A stretch of 40,023 nucleotides of DNA from DATMBL01 sp050735975 (lineage in GTDB: Bacteria > Desulfobacterota > Binatia > UBA9968), in assembly GCA_050735975.1 (NCBI GenBank), contig JBOHVS010000236.1, forward strand, positions 1 through 40,023, given 5' to 3'. Numbering within the stretch: the stretch's first letter is position 1; each line of letters begins with the position of its first letter. The translations under genes were made by a program, and so were the position numbers. Under the pieces are notes generated by a model. It saw only the letters and a program-made list of their open reading frames with translations. It did not search any database and was not told where the DNA came from. Of this stretch, positions 24,374 to 31,437 are shown piece by piece.

Positions 24374-25093
24374 TCAAAGCTCCCGGCTCTTTAGCCGGCT
24401 GACAAAATATTCCCAGCCGCGCATAGGAAAACGCTGGTCGGCAGTGTAGACTGACAGTTCGTCGTTGGTCAGGTACTTCGGTTCACCGTGGAGAAGCGCC
24501 AGATGGTTCCATTCGCCGAGCATGGCGAGCCGCGTCGTGCGCTCGATAACTTGCTCAATACTTGCGCCGACGACCGTGTCGCCATGAGCGCGCATCAAAA
24601 CCGCCGGGCCGTCTCCTAGCACGGCGGCGAGATCGTTGCCGCGCTCCACTGTGCGCACCAGCCCAATCCCTTCATATATCGGCGGGCCGTCGGCGGAAAG
24701 GAACTTCCCGTAGTGGTGCATGGGCTTTAGTTTTATGGGCAGCACGCTAAAAATCGTGCTCCATTTCGAGTGAGTGTGAGCAACACTTTCTACGTCGGGT
24801 CGCGCCTTGAGAATGCACGCGTGGATAGGCCACTCGTTGGGCGGTGTCTTGGCCCCGCCAAGATAGTTCCCGTCGAAATCCTGCATGATGAGGCGGTCAA
24901 GGGTTACGCAGCCCGGACTCACGTTGGCGATGGTGATAAGCGCATCAGCCCCGGGCACGCGCGCGCTGATATGACCGTAGCCGTCGGTGACGCCTTCGTG
25001 ATCGAGAATACGGCAGGCCGTGATGAGTTTCTCTTTGAGTTCTTTGAGATTGGATGAGTCAAAGGCAGGCACGTTCGCTCGACTTGCAGCCAT
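24374..25093 (-). CDS. Class II aldolase/adducin family protein
   Basis: A 239-residue zinc-dependent aldolase or decarboxylase. Metal ligands are visible as HTHS (about residues 111-114) and the later histidine of MRAHGD (about 168). The N-terminal GYGHISAR block is the phosphate or carboxylate-binding region of the family, and WPIHACI lies before the HTH site. GGAG about 8 bp upstream supports the ATG at 25093 over the longer frame. It is the first gene of the four-gene minus-strand operon, 55 bp from the haem-oxygenase-like gene. Members act on fuculose-1-phosphate, ribulose-5-phosphate or on aromatic and keto acids; here a non-sugar substrate is suggested by context only. Confidence 0.9.
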   Translation of the reverse strand: MAASRANVPAFDSSNLKELKEKLITACRILDHEGVTDGYGHISARVPGADALITIANVSPGCVTLDRLIMQDFDGNYLGGAKTPPNEWPIHACILKARPDVESVAHTHSKWSTIFSVLPIKLKPMHHYGKFLSADGPPIYEGIGLVRTVERGNDLAAVLGDGPAVLMRAHGDTVVGASIEQVIERTTRLAMLGEWNHLALLHGEPKYLTNDELSVYTADQRFPMRGWEYFVSRLKSREL

Positions 25094-25254
25094 GAAAACT
25101 CCTTCGCTTTTCGTAATTGGATGAACTCGTTTTGTGGGCAATCTATTAGCCGACCGGCGGCCTGTCAAGGACAGCGGATTCTCCCGGACGGAGCAGAACA
25201 GGAATCCCAGTGGTGTTCGGTGACAGGAACCCGGCAGAGTGATAAATGTGACTG

Positions 25255-26064
25255 ATGGAGGAGTATTTGCAATTTGTTTGGCTGATTCCGCTGGGTTTTT
25301 TCGCCGGCGCCTACGGGACGCTCATAGGAGCCGGAGGTGGATTCGTTCTCGTGCCGGCGCTGCTTCTGTTCTATCCGCGGGAGGCTCCGGAGACGATAAC
25401 GAGCATTTCGCTTGCGGTGGTTTTTTTCAACGCTCTCTCAGGGACCTTGGCGTATACACGAGCAAAACGCATCGACTACCGATCTGCGGTTATTTTTTCT
25501 GTTGCTACTATTCCTGGAGCAATTCTCGGGGCCATTGGCACGATCCGCATGAGCCGTGCCGGGTTTGATCTGCTGTTTGGGTCTATCCTGGTCTTGGTCG
25601 CTATTTTCCTGGCAATCAACCCCGGCCCGAAAAGCGCGGCGAGCATCGCACAAATCGAGTTCCAAACGCAGGGCCTTTTCGAGCTGAGCCTCTCTACGCT
25701 TATTGCCGGGGCGGCTTTGAGCACCGTGCTTGGCTTTCTGTCGAGTTTCTTAGGCATCGGCGGCGGATTCATGTATGTGCCTGCGCTCATCTATCTGTTG
25801 AGATTTCCGGTCCACATCGCCACCGCGACGTCATTGTTTATCCTAGCGGTGACGGCGTTTACGGGGAGCGCGACGCATATTCTTGCCGGGTTTTTTCACC
25901 ACGGCATACGGCGGACGATCGCGTTGGCGATCGGCGCAATACTGGGCGCGCAATTTGGAGCTAAGCTGTCGCAACGAATGCAGGGCGACTGGATCGTTCG
26001 CGGATTGGCCATTGCCCTTGGCATGGTGGGGCTGCAACTCATCGTGTCATCGTTGTGGCCTTGA
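25255..26064 (+). CDS. TauE/SafE family permease (probable sulfite/sulfonate exporter)
   Basis: A 269-residue integral membrane protein with about eight helices in two homologous halves. Each half has the family's glycine-rich loop: GTLIGAGGGFVLVPALLL near residues 21-38 and GFLSSFLGIGGGFMYVPALIYLL near 160-182. The family moves small organic or sulfur anions (sulfite, sulfoacetate, sometimes other carboxylates). The start at ATG 25255 has GATGGAG immediately around it rather than a clear ribosome-binding site, so it could be slightly different. The gene is divergent from the aldolase operon with about 160 bp between, and 73 bp upstream of the ABC ATPase gene. Confidence 0.9.
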   Translation: MEEYLQFVWLIPLGFFAGAYGTLIGAGGGFVLVPALLLFYPREAPETITSISLAVVFFNALSGTLAYTRAKRIDYRSAVIFSVATIPGAILGAIGTIRMSRAGFDLLFGSILVLVAIFLAINPGPKSAASIAQIEFQTQGLFELSLSTLIAGAALSTVLGFLSSFLGIGGGFMYVPALIYLLRFPVHIATATSLFILAVTAFTGSATHILAGFFHHGIRRTIALAIGAILGAQFGAKLSQRMQGDWIVRGLAIALGMVGLQLIVSSLWP

Positions 26065-26137
26065 GCACGGTCAAAGCGCCGGCCACAAGTTTGCTGGTAT
26101 ACCCATTATCCCGAGTAGCTTCGAGAATAGTAAGTGT

Positions 26138-27079
26138 ATGAACACGATTGAAGTCGAAGATCTGAAAAAAGCGTATAGGTCGAATACGGGGGAGGATGTC
26201 CGCGCTCTCGACGGTGTGTCTTTCCAGGTTCCGCGGGGGGGCTGTGTCTTCGGATTGCTGGGCCCCAACGGGGCGGGAAAAACCACCCTCGTCAAGATTC
26301 TGACCACGATCACATCAGCGACGTCGGGACGAGCTACGGTTTTTGGGCGCGATGTGTCCCGAGAACCTTTGGAGGTCCGCCGGCAGATCGCCGTGGTGCT
26401 TCAACAAACCGCAGTCGATACCTTGTTGACTGTGAAGGATAATCTTTTGATCTATGCTTATCTTCATGGCATCGGGCGGCGCGACGCTAGGGAGCGTATG
26501 CAATCGGTGGCCGAGGAGTTCGACCTCGCCGGCAAGCTGAACGAGACCGTTTATGACTTGAGCATCGGCACCAAGCGGCGGGTCCAGGTCGCCAAGATTT
26601 TTATGGTGGACTCGCCGGTTATCTTTTTGGACGAGGCCACCACCGGTATGGATCCGCTCATGAAGCGGCGCGTCATGGAGCGAATCCGCGCCGAAGCCGG
26701 TAACGGGAAGACCGTGCTGCTAACCACCCAAGTTCTCAGCGAGGCCGAACAACTGTGCGATACCATCCTGATTATCGATCACGGTCGAGCACTGGCCTCC
26801 GGTACTCTGGATGATTTGCGGCGACTTTCAGAGCAGATGTTCCGGGTCAACTTATCCTTCGCCGGGGTTGATGGCGACCTGGTAAGTCGCCTCGAAGCTC
26901 TTAAGCCTGTAGAGATCAAAGCCGAGGCCAAGACCGTGGAGATGCTGTTCCGAGGCACGGAGGCCTCTCTGCTGGCGGAGCTGGCTGAGATTGCGCGCTC
27001 GATTCCCTTTACGCAGTTTGAGATTCGAGGCGCCGATCTCGAGGAGATATTCGTTGCCCTCTTAAAGGACAGCCGATGA
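26138..27079 (+). CDS. ABC transporter ATP-binding protein (DrrA-like)
   Basis: A 313-residue cytoplasmic ATPase of the antibiotic and lipid exporter type. Walker A is GPNGAGKT (42-49). The Q-loop is in VVLQQTAVD, the signature is LSIGTKRR, a variant of LSGGxRRR, and Walker B is VIFLDEAT. The switch position reads TTQVLSEAEQ, glutamine in place of histidine, as in DrrA relatives. Residues about 220-313 are the C-terminal extension typical of DrrA. The start at ATG 26138 gives a normal N-terminal beta strand; the same frame runs upstream through the permease gene but is not coding there. It overlaps the permease start by ATGA (27076-27079). Substrates in the family are drugs, polyketides and capsule or lipid precursors. 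Confidence 0.92.
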   Translation: MNTIEVEDLKKAYRSNTGEDVRALDGVSFQVPRGGCVFGLLGPNGAGKTTLVKILTTITSATSGRATVFGRDVSREPLEVRRQIAVVLQQTAVDTLLTVKDNLLIYAYLHGIGRRDARERMQSVAEEFDLAGKLNETVYDLSIGTKRRVQVAKIFMVDSPVIFLDEATTGMDPLMKRRVMERIRAEAGNGKTVLLTTQVLSEAEQLCDTILIIDHGRALASGTLDDLRRLSEQMFRVNLSFAGVDGDLVSRLEALKPVEIKAEAKTVEMLFRGTEASLLAELAEIARSIPFTQFEIRGADLEEIFVALLKDSR

Positions 27080-27836
27080 ACGGGATTGCCGGAATCATTT
27101 ACCGCGACTGGCGCCAGCGGATCACGAATGTCGGTTTTGTGTTTTGGGATCTGTTCGTTCCCATCGCGTATCTGATGCTGTTTGGCACAGGCTTTGACCG
27201 GGCGCTGGCGAACTCGTTTGTCGTGGAGGGGCAGTCGCTCGGCTACACGGCCTATCTGCTGCCGGGCGTGATCGCGATGACGGGTTTCAGCGTTGCCATG
27301 AACACCTCATGGACTTTTTTCATGGACAAAGATTCCGGGATTTTTTACGAGTTATTAACCTATCCGATTACCCGGCGGCAGCTCCTGATCGGCAAAATCT
27401 GTTTCAACGTATTGCTGAGCGCGCTGGGCGCCGCCCTGGCGCTCGCTCTGGGGTGGTGGTAATGGATGTCAGAATCCGCTGGGATCTCTGGCCCCTTGCA
27501 GTGGCCGCCGTAGTCTTGACGACCGCCGGATGGTTTTTCCTGTTGAGCATTTTCGCCATCCGCCTAAGGCGGATGGATGCCTTTAACACCGTCACCAGTG
27601 CAGCGTACATCTTTCTGATGTTTCTGAGCACGATGTTCTATCCTCTATCGGACCTACCCGTATGGTTTCGCTGGGCGGCACAAGCCAATCCCATGACATG
27701 GCACGTGGACCTGTTGCGCTTCAGCCTGCTCGGCACGGGCTCGCCGGCGGTCATCCTGCTGGAGGGCGCGGCGTTCGTCATGTTCACAGTCGTTTGTCTG
27801 GCCTTCGCGGTGCGCGCCCTCGACCGCGCGGCATGA
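27076..27836 (+). pseudogene. ABC-2 type permease (DrrB-like), frameshifted
   Basis: Six-helix membrane partner of the ATPase, in two frames. The first frame (27076-27462) carries the N-terminus, three to four helices and the coupling helix region YELLTYPITRRQLLIGK. It stops right after ALALALGWW. The second frame carries DVRIRWDLWP to the end at 27836, including TMFYPLSDLPVWFRWAAQANPMTWHVDLLR, the usual ABC-2 signature. Adding one G to the four-G run at 27450-27453 turns the junction into LGVVVMDVRI and restores one protein of about 254 residues. This is therefore a single-base deletion, real or an assembly error. If real, the exporter is dead. Confidence 0.85.
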
Positions 27837-27949
27837 CTGCTTACACCGAGGCTAACACCGACCACAAACTCCTCTTAGAACAACTCAACCTCACCCTTCC
27901 GCCGCAACCTCCACCCCGAATCACTGCCGCCGGCAAGATGGTGCAGTAA
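27833..27949 (+). CDS. Short ORF overlapping the permease stop, perhaps a truncated RidA-type N-terminus
   Basis: A 38-codon ORF whose ATG overlaps the permease TGA (ATGA), the arrangement of a translationally coupled downstream gene. The product MTAYTEANTDHKLLLEQLNL then TLPPQPPPR recalls the N-terminus of RidA/YjgF proteins (a helix followed by LxLPPxPxP), but the rest of such a domain is absent and the stop comes 12 residues later. I infer that a gene was cut here at the border of the accessory island. A chance ORF cannot be excluded. Confidence 0.35.
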   Translation: MTAYTEANTDHKLLLEQLNLTLPPQPPPRITAAGKMVQ

Positions 27950-28222
27950 TACCAACAATCAAAATGTAGTGGAGACTTTTTGATTACGAAAGTTGTTTTT
28001 ATTGAGTTCTTTACTCCCTTACCCCTTCGGTTGAGAGAATCGGGCTAAAAAAGAAGTGGGGTTGAGTATCAGGGTTGCGTCTCCTTTTCTCCCGCCTGTG
28101 GCGCTCAGCTCGCGCGAGAATTCCCAACGCCCCGACAATAGATTGCGTGAGTGAAGGAGCACTACCGCCAAAGCTGGGCCCTCGGAGGCCCGTTAACGTT
28201 AAACTTAGGAGGAATGCACCAC

Positions 28223-28573
28223 ATGGAGCAGTTGGAAGCGCAGCTTGAGTCAATCCAGCGAGTCGCCGGCGATCGTTATGTCGTGGTGGTTTCAGTTTCA
28301 ACCCGACCGCCAGAGGGCACCGGCCGGCCAGACGAAAGACTTTATCGTATGGAGGTCGACGTGGAAGGGTCGTCGATGACTCCCAAGGACGATCTTCAGG
28401 AGTGTTTCGATGTTTATCATAAGTTTGAATACGATGACGGACTTAATCCCAGGCTTCGGAGGCAATGGAAGACCGCGTCCCTTGTAGACGGAGTTGTCGA
28501 TCTCCTCTTTAAGTCGCGCTTACTCATTCCATGGTCCATTCCACCCGCGCTGGACGACAGTTTTGACGCGTGA
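28223..28573 (+). CDS. Hypothetical protein (116 aa)
   Basis: I do not recognise this family. AGGAGG at 28207-28212 is 10 bp before ATG 28223, while the in-frame ATG at 28214 is too close, so 28223 is preferred. The product starts with a helix (EQLEAQLESIQRV) and then alternates strands and helices (RYVVVVSVSTRP, LYRMEVDVEG, DLQECFDVYHKFEYD). It has no membrane part and ends ALDDSFDA. The composition is normal for the region. It is the first gene of the accessory island, with no partner in the same operon. The 270-bp stretch before it (27950-28222) holds nothing recognised. Confidence 0.55.
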   Translation: MEQLEAQLESIQRVAGDRYVVVVSVSTRPPEGTGRPDERLYRMEVDVEGSSMTPKDDLQECFDVYHKFEYDDGLNPRLRRQWKTASLVDGVVDLLFKSRLLIPWSIPPALDDSFDA

Positions 28574-28629
28574 AAGAGTCTAGACTGGGTTTGGGAACTC
28601 GCCCTTTGATTTCACATAATAGTCCTTGA

Positions 28630-28884
28630 CGCCACGATGACCCTGTAGAAAAATCGGGTCGTTTTGAAACCCGCAGAGCGTTTGAGAAAGGAGCTGCAGA
28701 TGGTTTTTCCCGCCAGCGGTTTAACCGCCCCAAGGCAAGCCAAATGTGGTATTATCGCGGGTTAGCGGATGCATTCGCTGGCCGCATTAAAGACGGACTC
28801 GACAGTTCCATCATCACGGAATTCGGAGCTGAAGTAAGTAGGCTTTTTGACGATCCTTTCGCGATTGAGGAGAAAAAAGTTTGA
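28630..28884 (+). pseudogene. Open frame lacking a start, with two GxxDxF half-repeats
   Basis: The frame is open from just after a TGA at 28627 to TGA at 28882, about 84 codons, but its first in-frame ATG is at 28744, leaving only 46 codons. The translation has two similar half-sites, FEKGAADGF and YYRGLADAF, the sort of GxxDG pairing seen in ribosome-modulation-factor-like small proteins. The rest (SIITEFGAEVSRLFDDPF) looks like ordinary coding sequence. I suspect a gene that has lost its start by deletion or frameshift. Identity is not established. The flanking 28574-28629 and 28885-29048 hold no gene. Confidence 0.3.
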
Positions 28885-29048
28885 TGAACAAAGCAAGGTC
28901 AATGAACTCGGAGACAACAATCCTTCTTGAAAAGGAATGGGGCCTGTCGTTTTCTATTGGTGCATTGCTGTGCCAAGATGAAAGCTAGGAATTGTCCAGC
29001 AGAGGATTAATTTTTGGAAATGGGTTGACGTACAGGCTGGTGGTTAAA

Positions 29049-29345
29049 ATGACTCATGTCCCAGTAAATCGAGGTAAAATCGCGAACTTCTGCCGGAAGC
29101 ACCACATCAGGAAGTTAGCCTTTTTTGGCTCGGTTCTGCGGGAAGATTTCGGCCCAGACAGTGATGTGGATGTGCTCGTGGAGTTTGAGCCGGGACATAC
29201 CCCTGGACTGGCTTTCTTCGCTATGGAGGCAGAACTCTCAGAAATCTTGGGCCGGAAAGTGGATTTGAATACTGCTAATTTTCTCAGTCGGTATTTTCGC
29301 GACGAGGTACTGGCGGAGGCCGAGATTCAGTATGCCGCGCCATGA
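29049..29345 (+). CDS. mntA: MntA-type nucleotidyltransferase antitoxin (HEPN/MNT system)
   Basis: A 98-residue minimal nucleotidyltransferase. The diagnostic motif is intact: GSVLREDFGPDSDVDVLVEF (about residues 27-46) holds the GS pair, two aspartates of the DxD metal site, and the following strand. In characterised MntA/HepT pairs this enzyme adds AMP units to HepT and so blocks its RNase activity. The ATG at 29049 is chosen because it starts a normal first helix; the longer frame from 28992 lacks support. The gene overlaps hepT by 14 bp (29332-29345), which fits a coupled toxin-antitoxin operon. All three acidic residues expected for activity appear present (two in DSDVD plus E46 or a later D). 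Confidence 0.9.
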   Translation: MTHVPVNRGKIANFCRKHHIRKLAFFGSVLREDFGPDSDVDVLVEFEPGHTPGLAFFAMEAELSEILGRKVDLNTANFLSRYFRDEVLAEAEIQYAAP

Positions 29346-29685
29346 CACAACAATCCTGCGCCTCCGGCATATGATGGACCACGCCAAGGAAGCGGTAACC
29401 ACAGCGCAAGGCAAAACGCGGAGGGATCTCGACACCGACCGCCTGCTGAACCTGGCGTTGGTTCGTCTGCTGGAAATCATCGGTGAGGCAGCGAGCCGGG
29501 TGCCAAAGCAAGAGCGTGAGCGTTACCCCGATATTCCGTGGCCTGAAATTGTCGGGCTGCGCAACAGGCTTATTCACGGCTATGACGAAGTCGATTATGA
29601 CATCCTCTGGCAGATCGTAACGGCAGACCTACCTCCCGCGATCAGTAAGCTGGAAAAGATCCTCACTACAGAAAATCACAAATAA
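29332..29685 (+). CDS. hepT: HepT-type HEPN toxin RNase
   Basis: A 117-residue helical HEPN protein. The RNase motif RxxxxH is intact in RNRLIHGYDEVD (about residues 84-95): catalytic R and H, then the GY tyrosine usually adenylylated by MntA (H-G-Y in place of the RX4HXY form). A polar residue at the expected upstream helix (EIIGEAASRV) fits the family. Free HepT cuts RNA, including tRNA in studied cases, and arrests growth. It overlaps the mntA end by 14 bp and its TAA shares a base with the ATG of the restriction-gene remnant at 29685. The pair appears functional by motif, unlike its downstream neighbour. Confidence 0.9.
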   Translation: MPRHDTTILRLRHMMDHAKEAVTTAQGKTRRDLDTDRLLNLALVRLLEIIGEAASRVPKQERERYPDIPWPEIVGLRNRLIHGYDEVDYDILWQIVTADLPPAISKLEKILTTENHK

Positions 29686-30069
29686 TGGAATTCAAATTTG
29701 ACGCCAACCAAGAATTTCAAGTTTGGGGCCATCGCATCCGTAACGGACCTGTTTGAGAGAAAATTCGCTGAAGGCCTGGAGAAACTGGAGTACGTAAAGC
29801 TCTATGTGAAGTTGCCGGATTGGTTCAAAGTGGGGACGCCGGTGGGCGAATACAACCCAGACTGGGCCATAGTCGTGGAAGACCGAGATCAACATGGACA
29901 GCCGACCGGGAAGGCGCTCCTCTGCCTCGTGCGCGAGACTAAAGACCCTCCTCATTTGACTGAGCTCCGGCCGGATGAAGCGCGTAAGATCCGCTGTGGG
30001 GAAAAGCATTTCAAAGAAGCTTTGGGAGGGGACTATAAAGTCGTGAGCAGCATCGATGAAATACGGTAG
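29685..30069 (+). pseudogene. Type III restriction enzyme Res subunit reduced to its two ends
   Basis: Reading from ATG 29685 gives MEFKFDANQEFQ, the standard N-terminus of Res proteins (start of the helicase Q region). One base later in frame the text continues GAIASVTDLFE and then directly RKFAEGLEKLEYVKLYVKLP and DWFKVGTPVGEYNPDWAIV. That is the C-terminal nuclease domain with the PD...ExK site (PDWAIV, VRETK), ending normally at 30069. The whole helicase core, several hundred residues of a protein near 1000, is missing. The join falls at LFE-R, where the N-terminal DLFE and the C-terminal FERKFAE segments would share bases. There is also a one-base shift near 29720. No Mod methyltransferase is in the window. 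Confidence 0.85.
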
Positions 30070-30304
30070 CTGGCGACCCCAGCGTCATAATGCCGAAAGA
30101 ATCGGTCGCGCTAACTAAGGTAGCGGTAGTCTTTTCTTGACCTTACACGTCCTGTTTGCGTGTCATCCTGCGACATGCGCAAACCGGACTTATGTTCTCA
30201 ATAGAGACTGGTAACCATTTGAGAATTCTGCGCCTCTCCGCTGCCGGAAAAAGACGGTTTCGGGTCTTTTAACTACGTTCTTGGTTTGTGTAGCATCTAA
30301 CGAA

Positions 30305-30547
30305 GTGAAGTTTACGCGGTATTTCGAAGCGTTACGCAGCCGCCCCGACCGTGCTATAATTCGGGACGAGTGGATACAGCATGTTATAAAGCATCCTGTG
30401 AAGGAGGTGATCCAGAAGGACGGCCGAATTCGCCGATGGGCGCAGATAAACGAGATGAGCGGAAAATACTTGAGAATTATCTTGCTCCCAGATGGAGAAA
30501 CGGTGCACAACGCCTTTTTTGATCGATCATTCAACCATGAAGATTAA
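30305..30547 (+). CDS. Small protein upstream of DUF2283, probable toxin-like partner
   Basis: An 80-residue basic protein starting at GTG 30305 with KFTRYFEALRSRPDRAII, then EWIQHVIKHPVKE, RIRRWAQI and LRIILLPDGETVHNAFFDRSF. The pattern of a short helix, a two-strand hairpin and a C-terminal HNAFFDR block is recurrent in small proteins encoded just before DUF2283 genes, and the fold resembles small RNase-toxin types (DUF4258/RelE-like), though I see no proven catalytic set. It overlaps the DUF2283 start by 11 bp. The ribosome-binding site is weak. The preceding 235 bp (30070-30304) hold no gene. Confidence 0.65.
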   Translation: MKFTRYFEALRSRPDRAIIRDEWIQHVIKHPVKEVIQKDGRIRRWAQINEMSGKYLRIILLPDGETVHNAFFDRSFNHED

Positions 30548-30734
30548 ATATTTTCAGGATACTGACACACTATACATCGAGTTTCGCGCAGCCGAAGTTG
30601 CAGAAACCAAAGACCTTGATGAGAATACCATCCTTGACGTTGACCGTAACGGCAACATTTGCGGAATCACCATTGAGCACGCTAGCGAGCGAACCGATAT
30701 CCCGAAGTTTTCCTACGAACAGATTACAGCCTAA
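30537..30734 (+). CDS. DUF2283 family protein, probable antitoxin
   Basis: A 65-residue protein with the full DUF2283 signature: KIKYFQDTDTLYIEF at the start, an ETKDLDENTILDVD middle and GITIEHASER followed by FSYEQI at the end. The ATG at 30537 overlaps the end of the upstream small gene by 11 bp. DUF2283 proteins are small beta-rich proteins often paired with a short basic partner, and the pairing suggests a toxin-antitoxin or similar two-gene unit. No experimental function is assumed. It closes the accessory island; the DOMON-like gene follows after about 95 bp. Confidence 0.88.
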   Translation: MKIKYFQDTDTLYIEFRAAEVAETKDLDENTILDVDRNGNICGITIEHASERTDIPKFSYEQITA

Positions 30735-30828
30735 GCCCGGCTCAAAGTGAATGGGCTTTCGGTTTGCGCGCCGTTACTGCAAATCATAATGGCAAAGCTG
30801 GTTTTTGCCATGCTCTGCTCATGCCACG

Positions 30829-31437
30829 ATGATCACGCCTTCCATGTCGTCGTACACTGTCGTGCTGACGCCCCATCCTGAAACATACAGGGAGGTCGTG
30901 TATGGGATTGAAGCACGTGTGTGTTGGACGGAAAGTGGAGCGCTTGCTCTGACTTATGCTCTCAAAGGAGACATCACACGTCTGCGGCTTCCGCCACCTC
31001 GGCCGCCGCGCAGGGCCGATCGTCTCTGGCAGCACACGTGCTTTGAGAGTTTCGTCGCCGTAAAGGGCGAACCCGCATACCACGAATTCAACTTCGCTCC
31101 GTCAGGCGAGTGGGCGGCGTATAAATTTCAACGCTATCGCGACGGCACGCCGCTTGAGGAAGAAAAGATCGCCGCAGGCATTACCGTCCGCATCGCGGGT
31201 GATACTCTCGAGCTTGGCGCGCTCATTCGACTGCATGGTGTAACCGGGCTGCAGCGGCGCGGGCAATTGCGGCTCGGGCTTTCTGCGGTCGTAGAAGACG
31301 ATCAGGGCATGCTCTCCTATTGGGCGCTCAAGCATCCGGCGGGCAAGCCCGACTTTCATCACCCTGATGCTTTCGCGTTGGAGTTGGGGCCGCCGACATT
31401 GCAAGCGGCAAACGAACTACCCGTGGAGAAGCGATGA
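30829..31437 (+). CDS. DOMON-like domain protein, partner of NamZ
   Basis: About 202 residues, one beta-sandwich DOMON-like domain. Clear family blocks are LTPHPETY near the start, RADRLWQHTCFESFVA (about residues 65-80), YHEFNFAPSGEWAAY (about 87-101) and LSAVVEDDQGMLSYWALKHP near the end. There is no signal peptide. Starts at 30805, 30829 and 30844 are all possible because none has a ribosome-binding site; 30829 is a compromise. The stop overlaps the NamZ start by ATGA. This pairing recurs in other genomes, and the protein may bind a sugar or cofactor related to cell-wall recycling; that role is inference. Confidence 0.82.
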   Translation: MITPSMSSYTVVLTPHPETYREVVYGIEARVCWTESGALALTYALKGDITRLRLPPPRPPRRADRLWQHTCFESFVAVKGEPAYHEFNFAPSGEWAAYKFQRYRDGTPLEEEKIAAGITVRIAGDTLELGALIRLHGVTGLQRRGQLRLGLSAVVEDDQGMLSYWALKHPAGKPDFHHPDAFALELGPPTLQAANELPVEKR

